DNA of 64,000 nucleotides from contig NZ_CP023278.1 in the NCBI RefSeq assembly GCF_002896875.1, positions 620,001 through 684,000 on the forward strand. The letters are read 5' to 3'. Below, one piece after another: positions 36,778 to 47,224 of the stretch; position 1 is the stretch's first letter, and each line of letters starts with the position of its first letter. Source of the stretch: Nostoc sp. CENA543 (lineage in GTDB: Bacteria > Cyanobacteriota > Cyanobacteriia > Cyanobacteriales > Nostocaceae). The notes under the pieces are model-generated. The model saw only the letters and a program-made list of their open reading frames with translations. It had not been told where the DNA came from and ran no database searches. A program made the translations under genes and the position numbers.

Positions 36778-37797
36778 TTGATAATGATGGACTGGATTTT
36801 ACCTCTAGCATTAATCTTAGTGGGCTTGTTGACAGGAATTATTGGTGAAAAAGTTGTTTTCCATCGATTGCAAAAGTTTGCCACTGATAAAAATATTCCA
36901 GGAAGTCATATTATTTTTACTTCCCTGCAATCTATGCCTTTTGTTTGGTTCATGCTAGCGGGTTTTTCTGGTGCAGTTGTCAGCGCGCCTATCAAAACAG
37001 ATATCATTAATTTATTACAAAGACTCACCACCATCGCTTTTCTATTTTCTATTACTTTAGTTGCTGCGAGATTCACGGCTGGGTTTTTGAATCTCTACAC
37101 TAAATCAGCCGCTAGAGCTACCGCATCATTAATTTCTAATGTTGCGAAAGCTGCTGTTTTGGGGTTAGGCATATTAATTATTTTGCAAACTTTGGGAATT
37201 GCTATTACTCCGATTATCACAACTTTAGGGGTCGGTGGTTTAGCAGTGGGTTTAGCACTGCAAGATACTTTGGCGAATTTATTTGCTGGTTTTTATCTGA
37301 TTCTTTCTAAACAAGCGCGTACGGGTGATTATGTGAAATTGAATGATGGCAATGAGGGCTATGTCATAGATATTTCTTGGCGAAATACCACTATTAGAGA
37401 ATTATCTAATAATGTGGTGATTGTGCCTAATTCTAAACTTGGCTCGACAATTTTCACGAATTATCATCTACCTGCTAAAGAAATTACTTTAACTATGAAT
37501 GTAGGAGTAAGTTATAATTCCGATTTGGAACAGGTGGAAAGGGTGACAGTAGAAGTGGCGAAGGAAGTCATGCAAGAAATTGCCCCTGAGTTAATTAAGA
37601 ATGAACCATATATTAGATTTCACACTTTTGGAGATTTTAGTATAGATTTTACGTTATATATGCGTGTGAGTGAATATTTCGATCAGCGCATCGGCAAACA
37701 TTTATTTATTAAGAAACTGCACAAGCGTTATCAGGAAGTCGGGATTGCGATTCCTTTCCCTATTCAAGATGTTTATGTTAGGGGAACTGGGGAATAG
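36778..37797 (+). CDS. MscS-family mechanosensitive channel
   Basis: 339 residues. Four hydrophobic helices (about 5-25, 55-75, 85-105, 120-145), then the pore-lining TM3 and beta domain: TLGVGGLAVGLALQDTLANL and GDYVKLNDGNEGYVIDISW. Osmotic relief valve in the inner membrane. AAGGA sits well for the TTG at 36778; ATG at 36784 or 36787 are alternatives. Single gene. Confidence 0.88.
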   Translation: MIMMDWILPLALILVGLLTGIIGEKVVFHRLQKFATDKNIPGSHIIFTSLQSMPFVWFMLAGFSGAVVSAPIKTDIINLLQRLTTIAFLFSITLVAARFTAGFLNLYTKSAARATASLISNVAKAAVLGLGILIILQTLGIAITPIITTLGVGGLAVGLALQDTLANLFAGFYLILSKQARTGDYVKLNDGNEGYVIDISWRNTTIRELSNNVVIVPNSKLGSTIFTNYHLPAKEITLTMNVGVSYNSDLEQVERVTVEVAKEVMQEIAPELIKNEPYIRFHTFGDFSIDFTLYMRVSEYFDQRIGKHLFIKKLHKRYQEVGIAIPFPIQDVYVRGTGE

Positions 37798-37960
37798 GAA
37801 GGAAAAAGGAAAAAGGCAGAAGGTATAAAGATGGTGGTTAAGTTATTAAGAAAGGGGAAAGGGTAAAAATGTAGAAATATGTTTACCTTTTCCCCTGGTG
37901 TTTATCCTACTGTGAACTTATGAAGAAGCAATTATCTGCTTCTGAGAAAACTGAGAAATA

Positions 37961-39970
37961 CTATCTAGGGCGGCCTGGAGTTCTTCCATCTTCATCGTTA
38001 CTACCACCGTGGGGACGGGAATTACCAGGATCGCAGCCTTCGGAACCATTACCAATACCTTGGTTACAATGGCGACGGACTTTTTTATCATCATTGTCAT
38101 CATCAGTGCGATTGAATCTATTAACCTCAGCTCGCTGTTGTATGCTGTCTATGGCGTACTGAGAGGAGATATCAAATACATCACCTGTGCTGGCTAGGGT
38201 TTTGTAGATTAAAGCTGCAACTTCTGCTCTAGTCGCTACTTTATCAGCATTGAGGGTTTGTACGTTGGGATAATTAACGATGATACCCCGTTCGGTGAGG
38301 GCTGCGATCGCATTCCGCACGTCAGAACGAATACTAGCCGCATCTTGATAAACTGCCAAAATGGTTTGAGTAGAACCGCTAAATGTATAATTGAGTCCTT
38401 GGGCTAAAGCTAGCAAAACTTCTGAACGAGACAATGTTTGCATGGGTTTGAAGTTATTCCCAGCCACACTTAAAAAGCCCATTGCATAGGTATCACGAAT
38501 GGCGTTATAAGCCCAATATCTAGTAGAGACATCCCGAAAGCTAATAGCATTTCTGACTTTAGCTTTGGCAAAAGCTTGAGTTAGCATCGCTGCAAATTGG
38601 GCGCGTGTCAACTGTTCGTCAGGACGGAAATTACCATCGGGAAAACCTTGGATAATTTGCAGTGCGGCTAATTCCGCGATAAAGTCTTTAGCCCAGTAAT
38701 TATTAGCCACATCTGCAAATTTTACCTGAATCCCGTTCCCTACCCCAATTTCACGATAGGTCATCATCAACTGACCGATATCATAGATGGAGTTATCATC
38801 ATTGCTGACTTCATTAAACTCTACTAATCTACCTGGTTCAACTTTTAATGCTTCCGCCAAGTTGTAACTAAAGACGTTCATCGTTTGACGTACCAGTGTA
38901 TATTCACCCGTGCGGAAGGAAGTTGGATAAACGCTATTTGTGGCGACAGTGGAAAAACCTTCAGCCTGAAATTGACTGATATTAATAGTTTGGGAACTAC
39001 TCAAAAACGTCACCCGTTCATTACTAACTTGGGTAAAGTAATCGTAAGCGGTGGTATTAGTATCAATTGTGCCATCTTGGTCGGCATCAGCACCGCAAAC
39101 AGTACGCACAACTTGATATTCTGCGGGGTTGTCCGACAGAATTAAGTTAACTGCTGTGTGAGCTGACAATAGCTCAAATTCGCTGTAACCAATAAAGCGG
39201 TTTTGAAGATCATACAGCCGCACGACCACGCGATCGCCTGCTTTTAATCCTTTAGCAAATTTGGCTTTACGATTTAATTTATACTTAAAATCACCTAAAA
39301 ATCTTTCCGCTAAAAAGCCTTTGTGGCGTTTGGCTTTATAGGAAACACGCGCAATAACATCGGAAAAATTACCCGATGGTTGTAAAATTGCCAAGCTAAA
39401 GCCTGTTTTTTTACCTTTAACAGAACTACTAGTTGCAACTACTTGAGTATTGCGCTCAACTCTGGTTGTTTGTTTTTCTACAGTTCTGCTAGTAGTTCTG
39501 CGAGATGTCGCTTCCTCACCCCGTATCATGGCATTGACAAACTGAGTAGCATCTTCATCTAGTTTGGCTAATGTTCCAGATTCATCAGTGCGATATACCC
39601 AAACTTGTTGATCCTTTAATACTACTACCTGCCAGCCACGGACTTCTGCTTCTGTACAATTAGTATCTGCAATTGTTAAACCCAAGCAACTATTCGACCA
39701 ACTTTGTTGTTGTGCTTGAATGATTTGGAGTTGAGAAACTTCAATACTCGTGCGTTGAGAAATATCTTGTAGAACAGCTATTTTAATGGGTTCTGGCAGT
39801 TGTTCAGCATCACTACTGAGAGATTCATCTGCGAGTAGCTGTGTTTGCGTCACCTTGGGAGAAATTCCAGGATCTGCATAAGAAACTAGAGGAGAAAATA
39901 CTGCTAAGGATGTAGCCGTTAGAAAAACTGTGCTGAAATGATGCAGGGAACGTGGATGTTTAGATTTCAT
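37961..39970 (-). CDS. SLH-domain exported protein with conserved-looking C-terminal tail
   Basis: 669 residues. Signal peptide (about 1-33, ending SYA). N-terminal region unknown; from about 412 three SLH repeats (ADVANNYWAKDFIAELA, then RDVSTRYWAYNAIRDTYA, then a shorter third). SLH domains tie exported proteins to peptidoglycan-linked polymer. The last 35 residues (GIGNGSEGCDPGN, SNDEDGRTPG) are Gly/Asn/Asp-rich with one Cys, like a processing or sorting tail. Monocistronic. Confidence 0.82.
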   Translation of the reverse strand: MKSKHPRSLHHFSTVFLTATSLAVFSPLVSYADPGISPKVTQTQLLADESLSSDAEQLPEPIKIAVLQDISQRTSIEVSQLQIIQAQQQSWSNSCLGLTIADTNCTEAEVRGWQVVVLKDQQVWVYRTDESGTLAKLDEDATQFVNAMIRGEEATSRRTTSRTVEKQTTRVERNTQVVATSSSVKGKKTGFSLAILQPSGNFSDVIARVSYKAKRHKGFLAERFLGDFKYKLNRKAKFAKGLKAGDRVVVRLYDLQNRFIGYSEFELLSAHTAVNLILSDNPAEYQVVRTVCGADADQDGTIDTNTTAYDYFTQVSNERVTFLSSSQTINISQFQAEGFSTVATNSVYPTSFRTGEYTLVRQTMNVFSYNLAEALKVEPGRLVEFNEVSNDDNSIYDIGQLMMTYREIGVGNGIQVKFADVANNYWAKDFIAELAALQIIQGFPDGNFRPDEQLTRAQFAAMLTQAFAKAKVRNAISFRDVSTRYWAYNAIRDTYAMGFLSVAGNNFKPMQTLSRSEVLLALAQGLNYTFSGSTQTILAVYQDAASIRSDVRNAIAALTERGIIVNYPNVQTLNADKVATRAEVAALIYKTLASTGDVFDISSQYAIDSIQQRAEVNRFNRTDDDNDDKKVRRHCNQGIGNGSEGCDPGNSRPHGGSNDEDGRTPGRPR

Positions 39971-40087
39971 CTCGAACCGTATTAAGTGGCTAAAAGTGAA
40001 GGGAACTTCACAGTTCCTTCATCTATTAATCCCTTTGTGAAGATAAAACTAACACGGTTATGGAAGATGGGGGACTGGGGACTGATC

Positions 40088-40119
40088 AATTCAAAATTCA
40101 AAATTCAAAATTCAAAATT
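40088..40119. repeat. AATTCAA heptamer, 4 copies
   Basis: Four exact AATTCAA units plus AATT, inside the 290-base gap upstream of the SLH gene. Further right, the gap has GGGATT and CAGCACTCA repeats. Confidence 0.85.
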
Positions 40120-40202
40120 GAAGAGTGATTGGGGATTGTGGATTGAGACAAGGTAGACAAGGGAGTCTTTATTTCTCTTTTAATCCTCACAACTCATTAC
40201 TC

Positions 40203-40233
40203 AGCACGGGCTAAACGCCCCGCTTCCGCTAAC
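40203..40233. repeat. 31-bp dispersed repeat, single copy
   Basis: Identical to the copy at 23780 over the 31 bases. Lies 26 bases downstream of the Uma2 stop. Confidence 0.8.
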
Positions 40234-40258
40234 AGCACTCACCACTCAGCACTCACCA

Positions 40259-40906
40259 CTATTCACTTTCTCCTGAGTTTTGCAGAAATGTTTCAAACTC
40301 AGCTAATGTCTGGCTCACACCAATCTCTTTGGCGCGTTCCATAAACTGGGGAATTATCTCTATTACTGCTATTTTGGGAAAATTTTGACTGATTTGGGAT
40401 TCAACGTACTTACCTTGTTGCAGTAAGTAAATTTTTAAGCTGTTATTTTTGTATATCCACAGTTCTGGAACTTTTAAAGCTTCGTAAGCAGCAAGTTCTG
40501 TTTTGGAGGTTAAGTCAGTCTCTAGTGCTAAATCAGGTGGGGGATCTACTGTCAAATCCAAGCGGGTTTTACCGATAACAGCTTGATAGTTTTCAATATA
40601 AAAGCATTCATCAGGCTCGATACCTACTGCCATACTCTGACTTTTAAAGGTAGTAGAACCAAGGGGTTCCCATGAGCGTTTTTGAAATTTTAATAGTGCT
40701 TTTACTAAGTCAGCGAGTAAAATTTTTGACCTTTCGTGTTCTGGTAACGGGGTCATAATTTCTAAAATTTGATTGGCGTAAGCAATACGAGATGAGCGCG
40801 ATTCCCCTAAATCTACCAGAATCTTTTCCAACTCTTCCCAAGACGCAGGCTCTAAAGTCACTTTTTGTCCTGGTTCTAACCGCAAACTAATAGCATTCGC
40901 CAACAT
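40259..40906 (-). CDS. Uma2-family endonuclease-like protein
   Basis: 215 residues. PD-(D/E)XK-type core: PPPDLALETDLTSKTELAAYEAL gives the Asp, Glu and Lys; PELWIY ends the core. Large family in cyanobacteria, function unknown, possibly nuclease or mobile-associated. Divergent from the alpha/beta hydrolase. Confidence 0.85.
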   Translation of the reverse strand: MLANAISLRLEPGQKVTLEPASWEELEKILVDLGESRSSRIAYANQILEIMTPLPEHERSKILLADLVKALLKFQKRSWEPLGSTTFKSQSMAVGIEPDECFYIENYQAVIGKTRLDLTVDPPPDLALETDLTSKTELAAYEALKVPELWIYKNNSLKIYLLQQGKYVESQISQNFPKIAVIEIIPQFMERAKEIGVSQTLAEFETFLQNSGESE

Positions 40907-41016
40907 AGGGATTTCCCAAATTTAACAAACACCCCACCCTAAAAATAACATTTTGATGAGAATGCTAAGAGGTGAAACACTTTACTATATATAGCAATAG
41001 TATAGGAATCTTAATA

Positions 41017-41919
41017 ATGACGTTAGTACCAGAGCAACAAGTATCTACCGCGCAGTTTGAAAAACTCATTTGGGTTTGGCGCAGTCATAAAATTCAATAC
41101 ACCGTTATGGGTACAGGACAACCTTTGGTGCTAGTGCATGGTTTTGGTGCTTCCATTGGACACTGGCGCAAAAATATTCCCGTGTTAGCGAATGCTGGCT
41201 ATCAGGTGTTTGCGTTGGATCTTTTGGGCTTTGGTGGTTCGGATAAAGCCCCCATAGATTACAGTACAGAGGTTTGGGCAGAACTATTAAAAGATTTTTG
41301 GACGGAGCATATCCAACAACCGGCGGTATTTATTGGTAATTCTATTGGCGCACTCGTCAGTTTGATAGTGATGGCTGAATATCCAGAAATCACGGCTGGT
41401 GGTGTGTTGATTAATTCGGCTGGTGGGTTGAGTCATCGTCCCCATGAATTGAACCCACCTTTAAGAGTGGTGATGGCGGCTTTTAATCGCTTTGTGCGAT
41501 CGCACATTACAGGTAAGTTAATATTTAATCGCATCCGCCAAAGGGAGCAAATTCGCCGCACCCTCTATCAAGTGTACTGCGATCGCACAGCCGTTACTGA
41601 TGAACTAGTTGATTTAATATACACTCCAGCCTGTGACCCAGGGGCGCAAAAAGTATTCACCTCCATTATCAGCGCACCTCCAGGCCCAGCACCACAGGAA
41701 CTACTACCAAAAATCAACCGTCCCCTATTAGTGATTTGGGGTGCAGAAGACCCCTGGACACCCATTACCGGGGCGAAAATTTATGAACAAGCACTGACAG
41801 ACGGTAAAGATATCAAAATCGTACCCATTCCCAATGCTGGCCATTGTCCCCACGATGAAGTCCCGCATATTGTCAATGCTGAGATTATTGATTGGTTAGG
41901 ACAGAAAAGCGGCGTTTAG
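41017..41919 (+). CDS. Alpha/beta hydrolase
   Basis: About 300 residues. Nucleophile Ser in FIGNSIGALVS, Asp in WGAEDPWTP and His in NAGHCPHD make a complete triad; oxyanion HGFGASIGHW. The family includes chlorophyll dephytylase/pheophytinase relatives and other esterases; substrate uncertain. ATG at 41017 is preferred to an upstream GTG (40972). Stop codon TAG is formed where a GGGGTGT array begins. Confidence 0.8.
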   Translation: MTLVPEQQVSTAQFEKLIWVWRSHKIQYTVMGTGQPLVLVHGFGASIGHWRKNIPVLANAGYQVFALDLLGFGGSDKAPIDYSTEVWAELLKDFWTEHIQQPAVFIGNSIGALVSLIVMAEYPEITAGGVLINSAGGLSHRPHELNPPLRVVMAAFNRFVRSHITGKLIFNRIRQREQIRRTLYQVYCDRTAVTDELVDLIYTPACDPGAQKVFTSIISAPPGPAPQELLPKINRPLLVIWGAEDPWTPITGAKIYEQALTDGKDIKIVPIPNAGHCPHDEVPHIVNAEIIDWLGQKSGV

Positions 41920-42100
41920 GGGTGTAGGGGTGTAGGGGTGTGGGGGTGTAAGGGTTTAAGGGTGTAGAGGTGCAGGGTGCAGGGTGCAGGGGAGAAAAAA
42001 TCACTCATCACTCCCTACTCAGCACCGGCTAAACGCCGCGCTACCGCTAACATCACGGGCTAAACGCCCCGCTTCCGCTAACAGCACTCATCACTCCCCA
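41914..42100. repeat. STRR array plus two tandem 31-bp units
   Basis: GGGGTGT/AGGGTTT heptamers and GGTGCAG units (41918-41990). Then come two adjacent 31-bp dispersed units at 42021-42051 (slightly diverged) and 42052-42082. CACTCATCACTC units flank them. Confidence 0.8.
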
Positions 42101-42201
42101 CTCCCACTGCAAAAGTAGGGCAGAATGGCAAGTAATCATCTAGAGGAGTATTTATAATTTGTTGATTTCGCCTTGACAAAATCAAACTCAGGTGGTGTGT
42201 A

Positions 42202-43203
42202 ATGGAGCTTGATGTCAATAATCAAGGGAAAAATCCCTTAATTCAACATCCAGATTTTTCTGCTTTGGGTTATCAAGTTATCCGCGAGTTGGGACGCAAC
42301 CAGCCAGGGGGACGCATCACTTACCTTGCTCATGTCCGTAACTCCCCACAAAGAGTAGTGATTAAAGAGTTCAGTCTTGCTCATGTTGGTGTAGACTGGC
42401 TGGGAATAACAGCTTATGAACGAGAATTACAAATCTTAAAAAGACTTAATCATCCCCGCATTCCGCGTTATATAGATACTTTCACCACCGCTACAGGGTT
42501 TTACATAGTACAGGAGTATAAAAACGCTCCTTCTTTAGCTGCAATACCAGATTTGCATCCAGAAGCAATTAAACAAATTGCGATGTCGGTTTTAGAGATT
42601 TTGGTATATTTACAGCAGCGTATTGATACGATTATCCATCGCGATATCAAACCAGAAAACATTTTAGTTGATGAGCAATTCAATGCTTACCTGATTGATT
42701 TTGATTTGGCACATATACAAGGTGAAAAAATGGCTCTTAGCAGTTTAGCCAGTGGCACGCCTTATTTTATGCCACCGGAAGAACATTTGGGTCAGCCTTT
42801 CACCCCAGCGTCAGATTTATATAGTGTAGGTGCAACGTTAATTTACTTACTTGCCAAGACTCGTTCTATCAGCATCAGTCAGTTAGTTAACGGTCAGTAT
42901 CGCTTCAATTTGCAGGAATTCTCTACACTCAATCCTCGCTTAAGAAACTGGTTAAGCAGAATGGTAGAACCTAGATGGCAATACCGTTATCCAAATGCGG
43001 CGGCTGCATTAGCTGCACTAGAACCGATACAGGTAACAGGTAGTGGTAGCTTAATTGAAAGTTTGACGGCATTTCTCAGATTTGGCAAACAAAATACCAT
43101 CATTGCCATAGCTATCATCAGTATACTAGCAGCCACCGGAATCACTTTGATTATGTCACCACAAGACGGTTTAGCCGAGCAAACACAGAAGATAGAGGAT
43201 TAG
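42202..43203 (+). CDS. Membrane-anchored Ser/Thr protein kinase
   Basis: 333 residues. Kinase residues: Lys55 (VVIKEF), Glu75, HRDIKPEN (146-153), DFD at 166-168 in place of DFG, SGTPYFMPPE activation end. One C-terminal membrane helix (about 296-316) follows. The Asp that binds Mg2+ is kept. Single gene; downstream gap has CTATTGA heptamers. Target unknown. Confidence 0.85.
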   Translation: MELDVNNQGKNPLIQHPDFSALGYQVIRELGRNQPGGRITYLAHVRNSPQRVVIKEFSLAHVGVDWLGITAYERELQILKRLNHPRIPRYIDTFTTATGFYIVQEYKNAPSLAAIPDLHPEAIKQIAMSVLEILVYLQQRIDTIIHRDIKPENILVDEQFNAYLIDFDLAHIQGEKMALSSLASGTPYFMPPEEHLGQPFTPASDLYSVGATLIYLLAKTRSISISQLVNGQYRFNLQEFSTLNPRLRNWLSRMVEPRWQYRYPNAAAALAALEPIQVTGSGSLIESLTAFLRFGKQNTIIAIAIISILAATGITLIMSPQDGLAEQTQKIED

Positions 43204-43423
43204 TTAGAATTGTTGACCGTTGACTATTGACTAATTTAAGGGCGGGTTTAACCAAAATATCTGTTTGACAACGTGAGTCTCTCACAGAACCCGCCCCTAC
43301 TAAGCTGTTAAGCATTTAATTTGCACATTGAGACCGCAGAGGGGCAGGGGGCAGGGAGCAAGGGAGAGGGTTTACAGCGTTTGCCAACATGAAAATGATG
43401 CAATTTAAATGACGATTAGCTTA

Positions 43424-43451
43424 ACTATTGACTATTGACTATTGACTATTG
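43424..43451. repeat. ACTATTG heptamer, 4 copies, at the rimM stop
   Basis: Four exact ACTATTG copies; the rimM stop codon and last residues (SQ) lie in this array. Confidence 0.85.
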
Positions 43452-44096
43452 ACTGAGTTCCAATAAGCCGACGGGGGGAGTGATTTCGATGCGACGAGAT
43501 GATATATCTACCACAGGTGCGATCGCTCTCACAAAGGGAATCAAAACTTTCTTGGGTTTTTGCTCATGATCATGTGGCGTTAACTGTACTTCTAGCAAAT
43601 CATGACCGGCTGGAATGACATCAACTACTTTACCCACTAGTTCCCCGGACTCTTGCAAGAAGACTTCTATACCAATTAAGTCAATCACATGATATTCATC
43701 TTCTCCCAATTGGGGGCGATCGCTAATAGGGACGAATAATTTACAATCACGTAATTCTTCGGCTTGGTTGCGATGTTCGACACCAGCTAATTGAATGATA
43801 TATAAATTTTTCCCTTCTACATAACGCCCTGCTAATAACTCAATGGGTTGTGGTTCTGTTTCCCCTGGACGCAATAACCAACGTGTTCCCGACTCCTCAA
43901 ACCTTTCAGGAAAATCAGTTGTGGGATAAACCCGTACTTCCCCAGCTAAACCCTGTGGTGCGACGATTTTACCGATTTCTATCCAGTCATCGAGGTTGGG
44001 GGACTGGGGACTGGGGACTGGGGACTGGGGACTGGGTTTTTCTTTCTTCCCTGCTTTCCGTCTTCCTTTATTCTCTTGTGTTTGTTCGCGGTTCAT
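43446..44096 (-). CDS. rimM: Ribosome maturation factor RimM
   Basis: About 216 residues. Binds S19 and assists 30S head assembly. Typical [26 protein letters not shown] and C-terminal PRC domain ([28 protein letters not shown]). The N-terminus is extended by about 34 residues, partly coded by GGGGACT heptamers ([12 protein letters not shown]). ATG at 44096 taken; a TTG lies two codons before. Confidence 0.9.
   Translation of the reverse strand: MNREQTQENKGRRKAGKKEKPSPQSPVPSPQSPNLDDWIEIGKIVAPQGLAGEVRVYPTTDFPERFEESGTRWLLRPGETEPQPIELLAGRYVEGKNLYIIQLAGVEHRNQAEELRDCKLFVPISDRPQLGEDEYHVIDLIGIEVFLQESGELVGKVVDVIPAGHDLLEVQLTPHDHEQKPKKVLIPFVRAIAPVVDISSRRIEITPPVGLLELSQ
43999..44036. repeat. GGGGACT heptamer, 5 copies, inside rimM
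   Basis: Five copies plus GGG, read as [12 protein letters not shown] on the minus strand. It falls in the extension before the RimM fold. Confidence 0.9.
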
Positions 44097-44213
44097 TCTC
44101 AATATTTAATGTATTTAACTAATCACACACAACCTAAAAACACAGAAGCATTAAAGAAAGGGCGATACCGAATTTTACCAACTCTTTCCCCCTGCCCCCT
44201 GCCCCCTGCCTTA

Positions 44214-45497
44214 TTAAGCACTAACCGCCGCACTTTGATAAACTTGCTCTGCGACTTTCGCTAACCGTTGCATTCCCAGAACAATTTCATCGTTGCTACC
44301 TGTGAGGCTGATACGTAAACATTGGTGTTTGTGTTGCCATTCTTCTTGTAAACCAGGGAAGAATGTACTACCAGGAACGATAATTACACCAACTTTTTTG
44401 AGTTCTTGGTAAAATTCCCAGTCTGTAATCGGTAAATCTTTTAGCCATAGCCAAGCAAATATTGCACCTTCTCCACGGTGTAAGAACCAAGGTAAATCTT
44501 TGGGCATGGAGCTATTTAAGGTGTCTTCTAGAACTGTAAATTTGTTTTGGTAGAAGGGACGAATTACAGTTTCGGAGATATGTGCCAGACTACCGGAGTT
44601 AATAGCACGAGCTGCGATCGCCTGTCCATAGCGTGAGGGATGAATACATAAGTTTGTCTGGAAGCATTCTAAAACTTGTATCCATTTTTCGTCCCCAATG
44701 GCAATGCCTATGCGTTCCCCTGGCAATCCAGCTTTAGATAAACTCATACAATGGATAATATTGTCGCCAAATACTGGCTGCATATCTGTAAAGTTTAAGG
44801 CTGGGAATGGTGGTGCATAAGCGGAGTCAATCAATACTGGTACGTCATAGGAAGCAGCAAGGGCAGCGATTTTCTGCACCTCATCTTTTGTCATGACGTT
44901 ACCTGTGGGGTTACAGGGACGAGAAAAGATGATACAGCCTGTGTTTTCTGTAACTGATAACTGGTTAAAGTCAGGCCGATATTTAAATTTGTGATTAGCT
45001 GCGTCAATGTCGAGAGTGGGTTTGTAAGCTACTAAAGCCTCTGGAAACAAACAAACACCACCATAACCTGTATAATCTGGACTTAAAGGTAAAACTATTT
45101 GCTTGAGCTGACCATTATTAGTGTAGCCACCGAAAGAATTAGCAGCGTAGAAATAGAGACTTTGACTACCAGGGGTGAGCAGAATATTGCGCTCAGTTAA
45201 GTTTAAACCATAGCGTTTGTTAAAGTCGTTAGCGATCGCCTCAACTAATGGCGCGTAGCCTTGACTCGAACCGTAGCGACAAACTACTTCCCCATATTCT
45301 GAACTAGCCAACAATTCTGCTGTGTAGTCCCGCCACAACTGTTCTACCTCTGGTAAAATCAACGGGTTGCCTGCACTCAAATTAATTAATTCCTGCCCCC
45401 GATTAGCTTTTAGCGTTTCGTTAATGTCCTTCATAATTGCTCGGACACCTGTGAGGTTAGACATTTGAGAGCCAATTTTAGTTAGGGCAGGGTTCAT
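44214..45497 (-). CDS. avtA: Valine-pyruvate aminotransferase-like PLP enzyme
   Basis: 427 residues, fold-type I aminotransferase. RPCNPTGNVMT (PLP region), the Schiff-base Lys in MSLSKAGLPGERIGIAIG and the C-terminal Arg in CLRISLTGS are present. Best match is AvtA (valine to alanine exchange). Probably an amino-acid synthesis enzyme. CCCCTGC repeats lie directly at the stop. Confidence 0.8.
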   Translation of the reverse strand: MNPALTKIGSQMSNLTGVRAIMKDINETLKANRGQELINLSAGNPLILPEVEQLWRDYTAELLASSEYGEVVCRYGSSQGYAPLVEAIANDFNKRYGLNLTERNILLTPGSQSLYFYAANSFGGYTNNGQLKQIVLPLSPDYTGYGGVCLFPEALVAYKPTLDIDAANHKFKYRPDFNQLSVTENTGCIIFSRPCNPTGNVMTKDEVQKIAALAASYDVPVLIDSAYAPPFPALNFTDMQPVFGDNIIHCMSLSKAGLPGERIGIAIGDEKWIQVLECFQTNLCIHPSRYGQAIAARAINSGSLAHISETVIRPFYQNKFTVLEDTLNSSMPKDLPWFLHRGEGAIFAWLWLKDLPITDWEFYQELKKVGVIIVPGSTFFPGLQEEWQHKHQCLRISLTGSNDEIVLGMQRLAKVAEQVYQSAAVSA

Positions 45498-46938
<1,441 letters not shown>

Positions 46939-47112
46939 CAAAAGGGAAAACAAGAAAATATATTCTCTCCCTTTTTCAACTACGGTGTACAAGCAAATCT
47001 TATAACCTTGTTAAAGTTATCATTTTGCTCTCCCCTAATACAAATTCACAAAAAATGTGATTCAAATGCAAACACCACAAGCTATGCTGAGTCTCATTTT
47101 CTTAATTTTGTA

Positions 47113-47150
47113 GGCGCAAGCCTGCTCTCCGAGACACTACGCGAACCTAT
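47113..47150. repeat. Dispersed CGCGAACC/CTACGC repeat
   Basis: GGCGCAAGCCTGCTCTCCG then AGACACTACGCGAACC, the sort of short GC-rich interspersed repeat common in Nostoc. Only one copy of this form here; related blocks occur near 630 and 21655. Confidence 0.5.
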
Positions 47151-47224
47151 AGGGTATTTTGAATTTTGAATTTGTATAACCCCCTTGAAAAAATGGGGGG
47201 AACTGGAGGAAGACACATTCTGCA

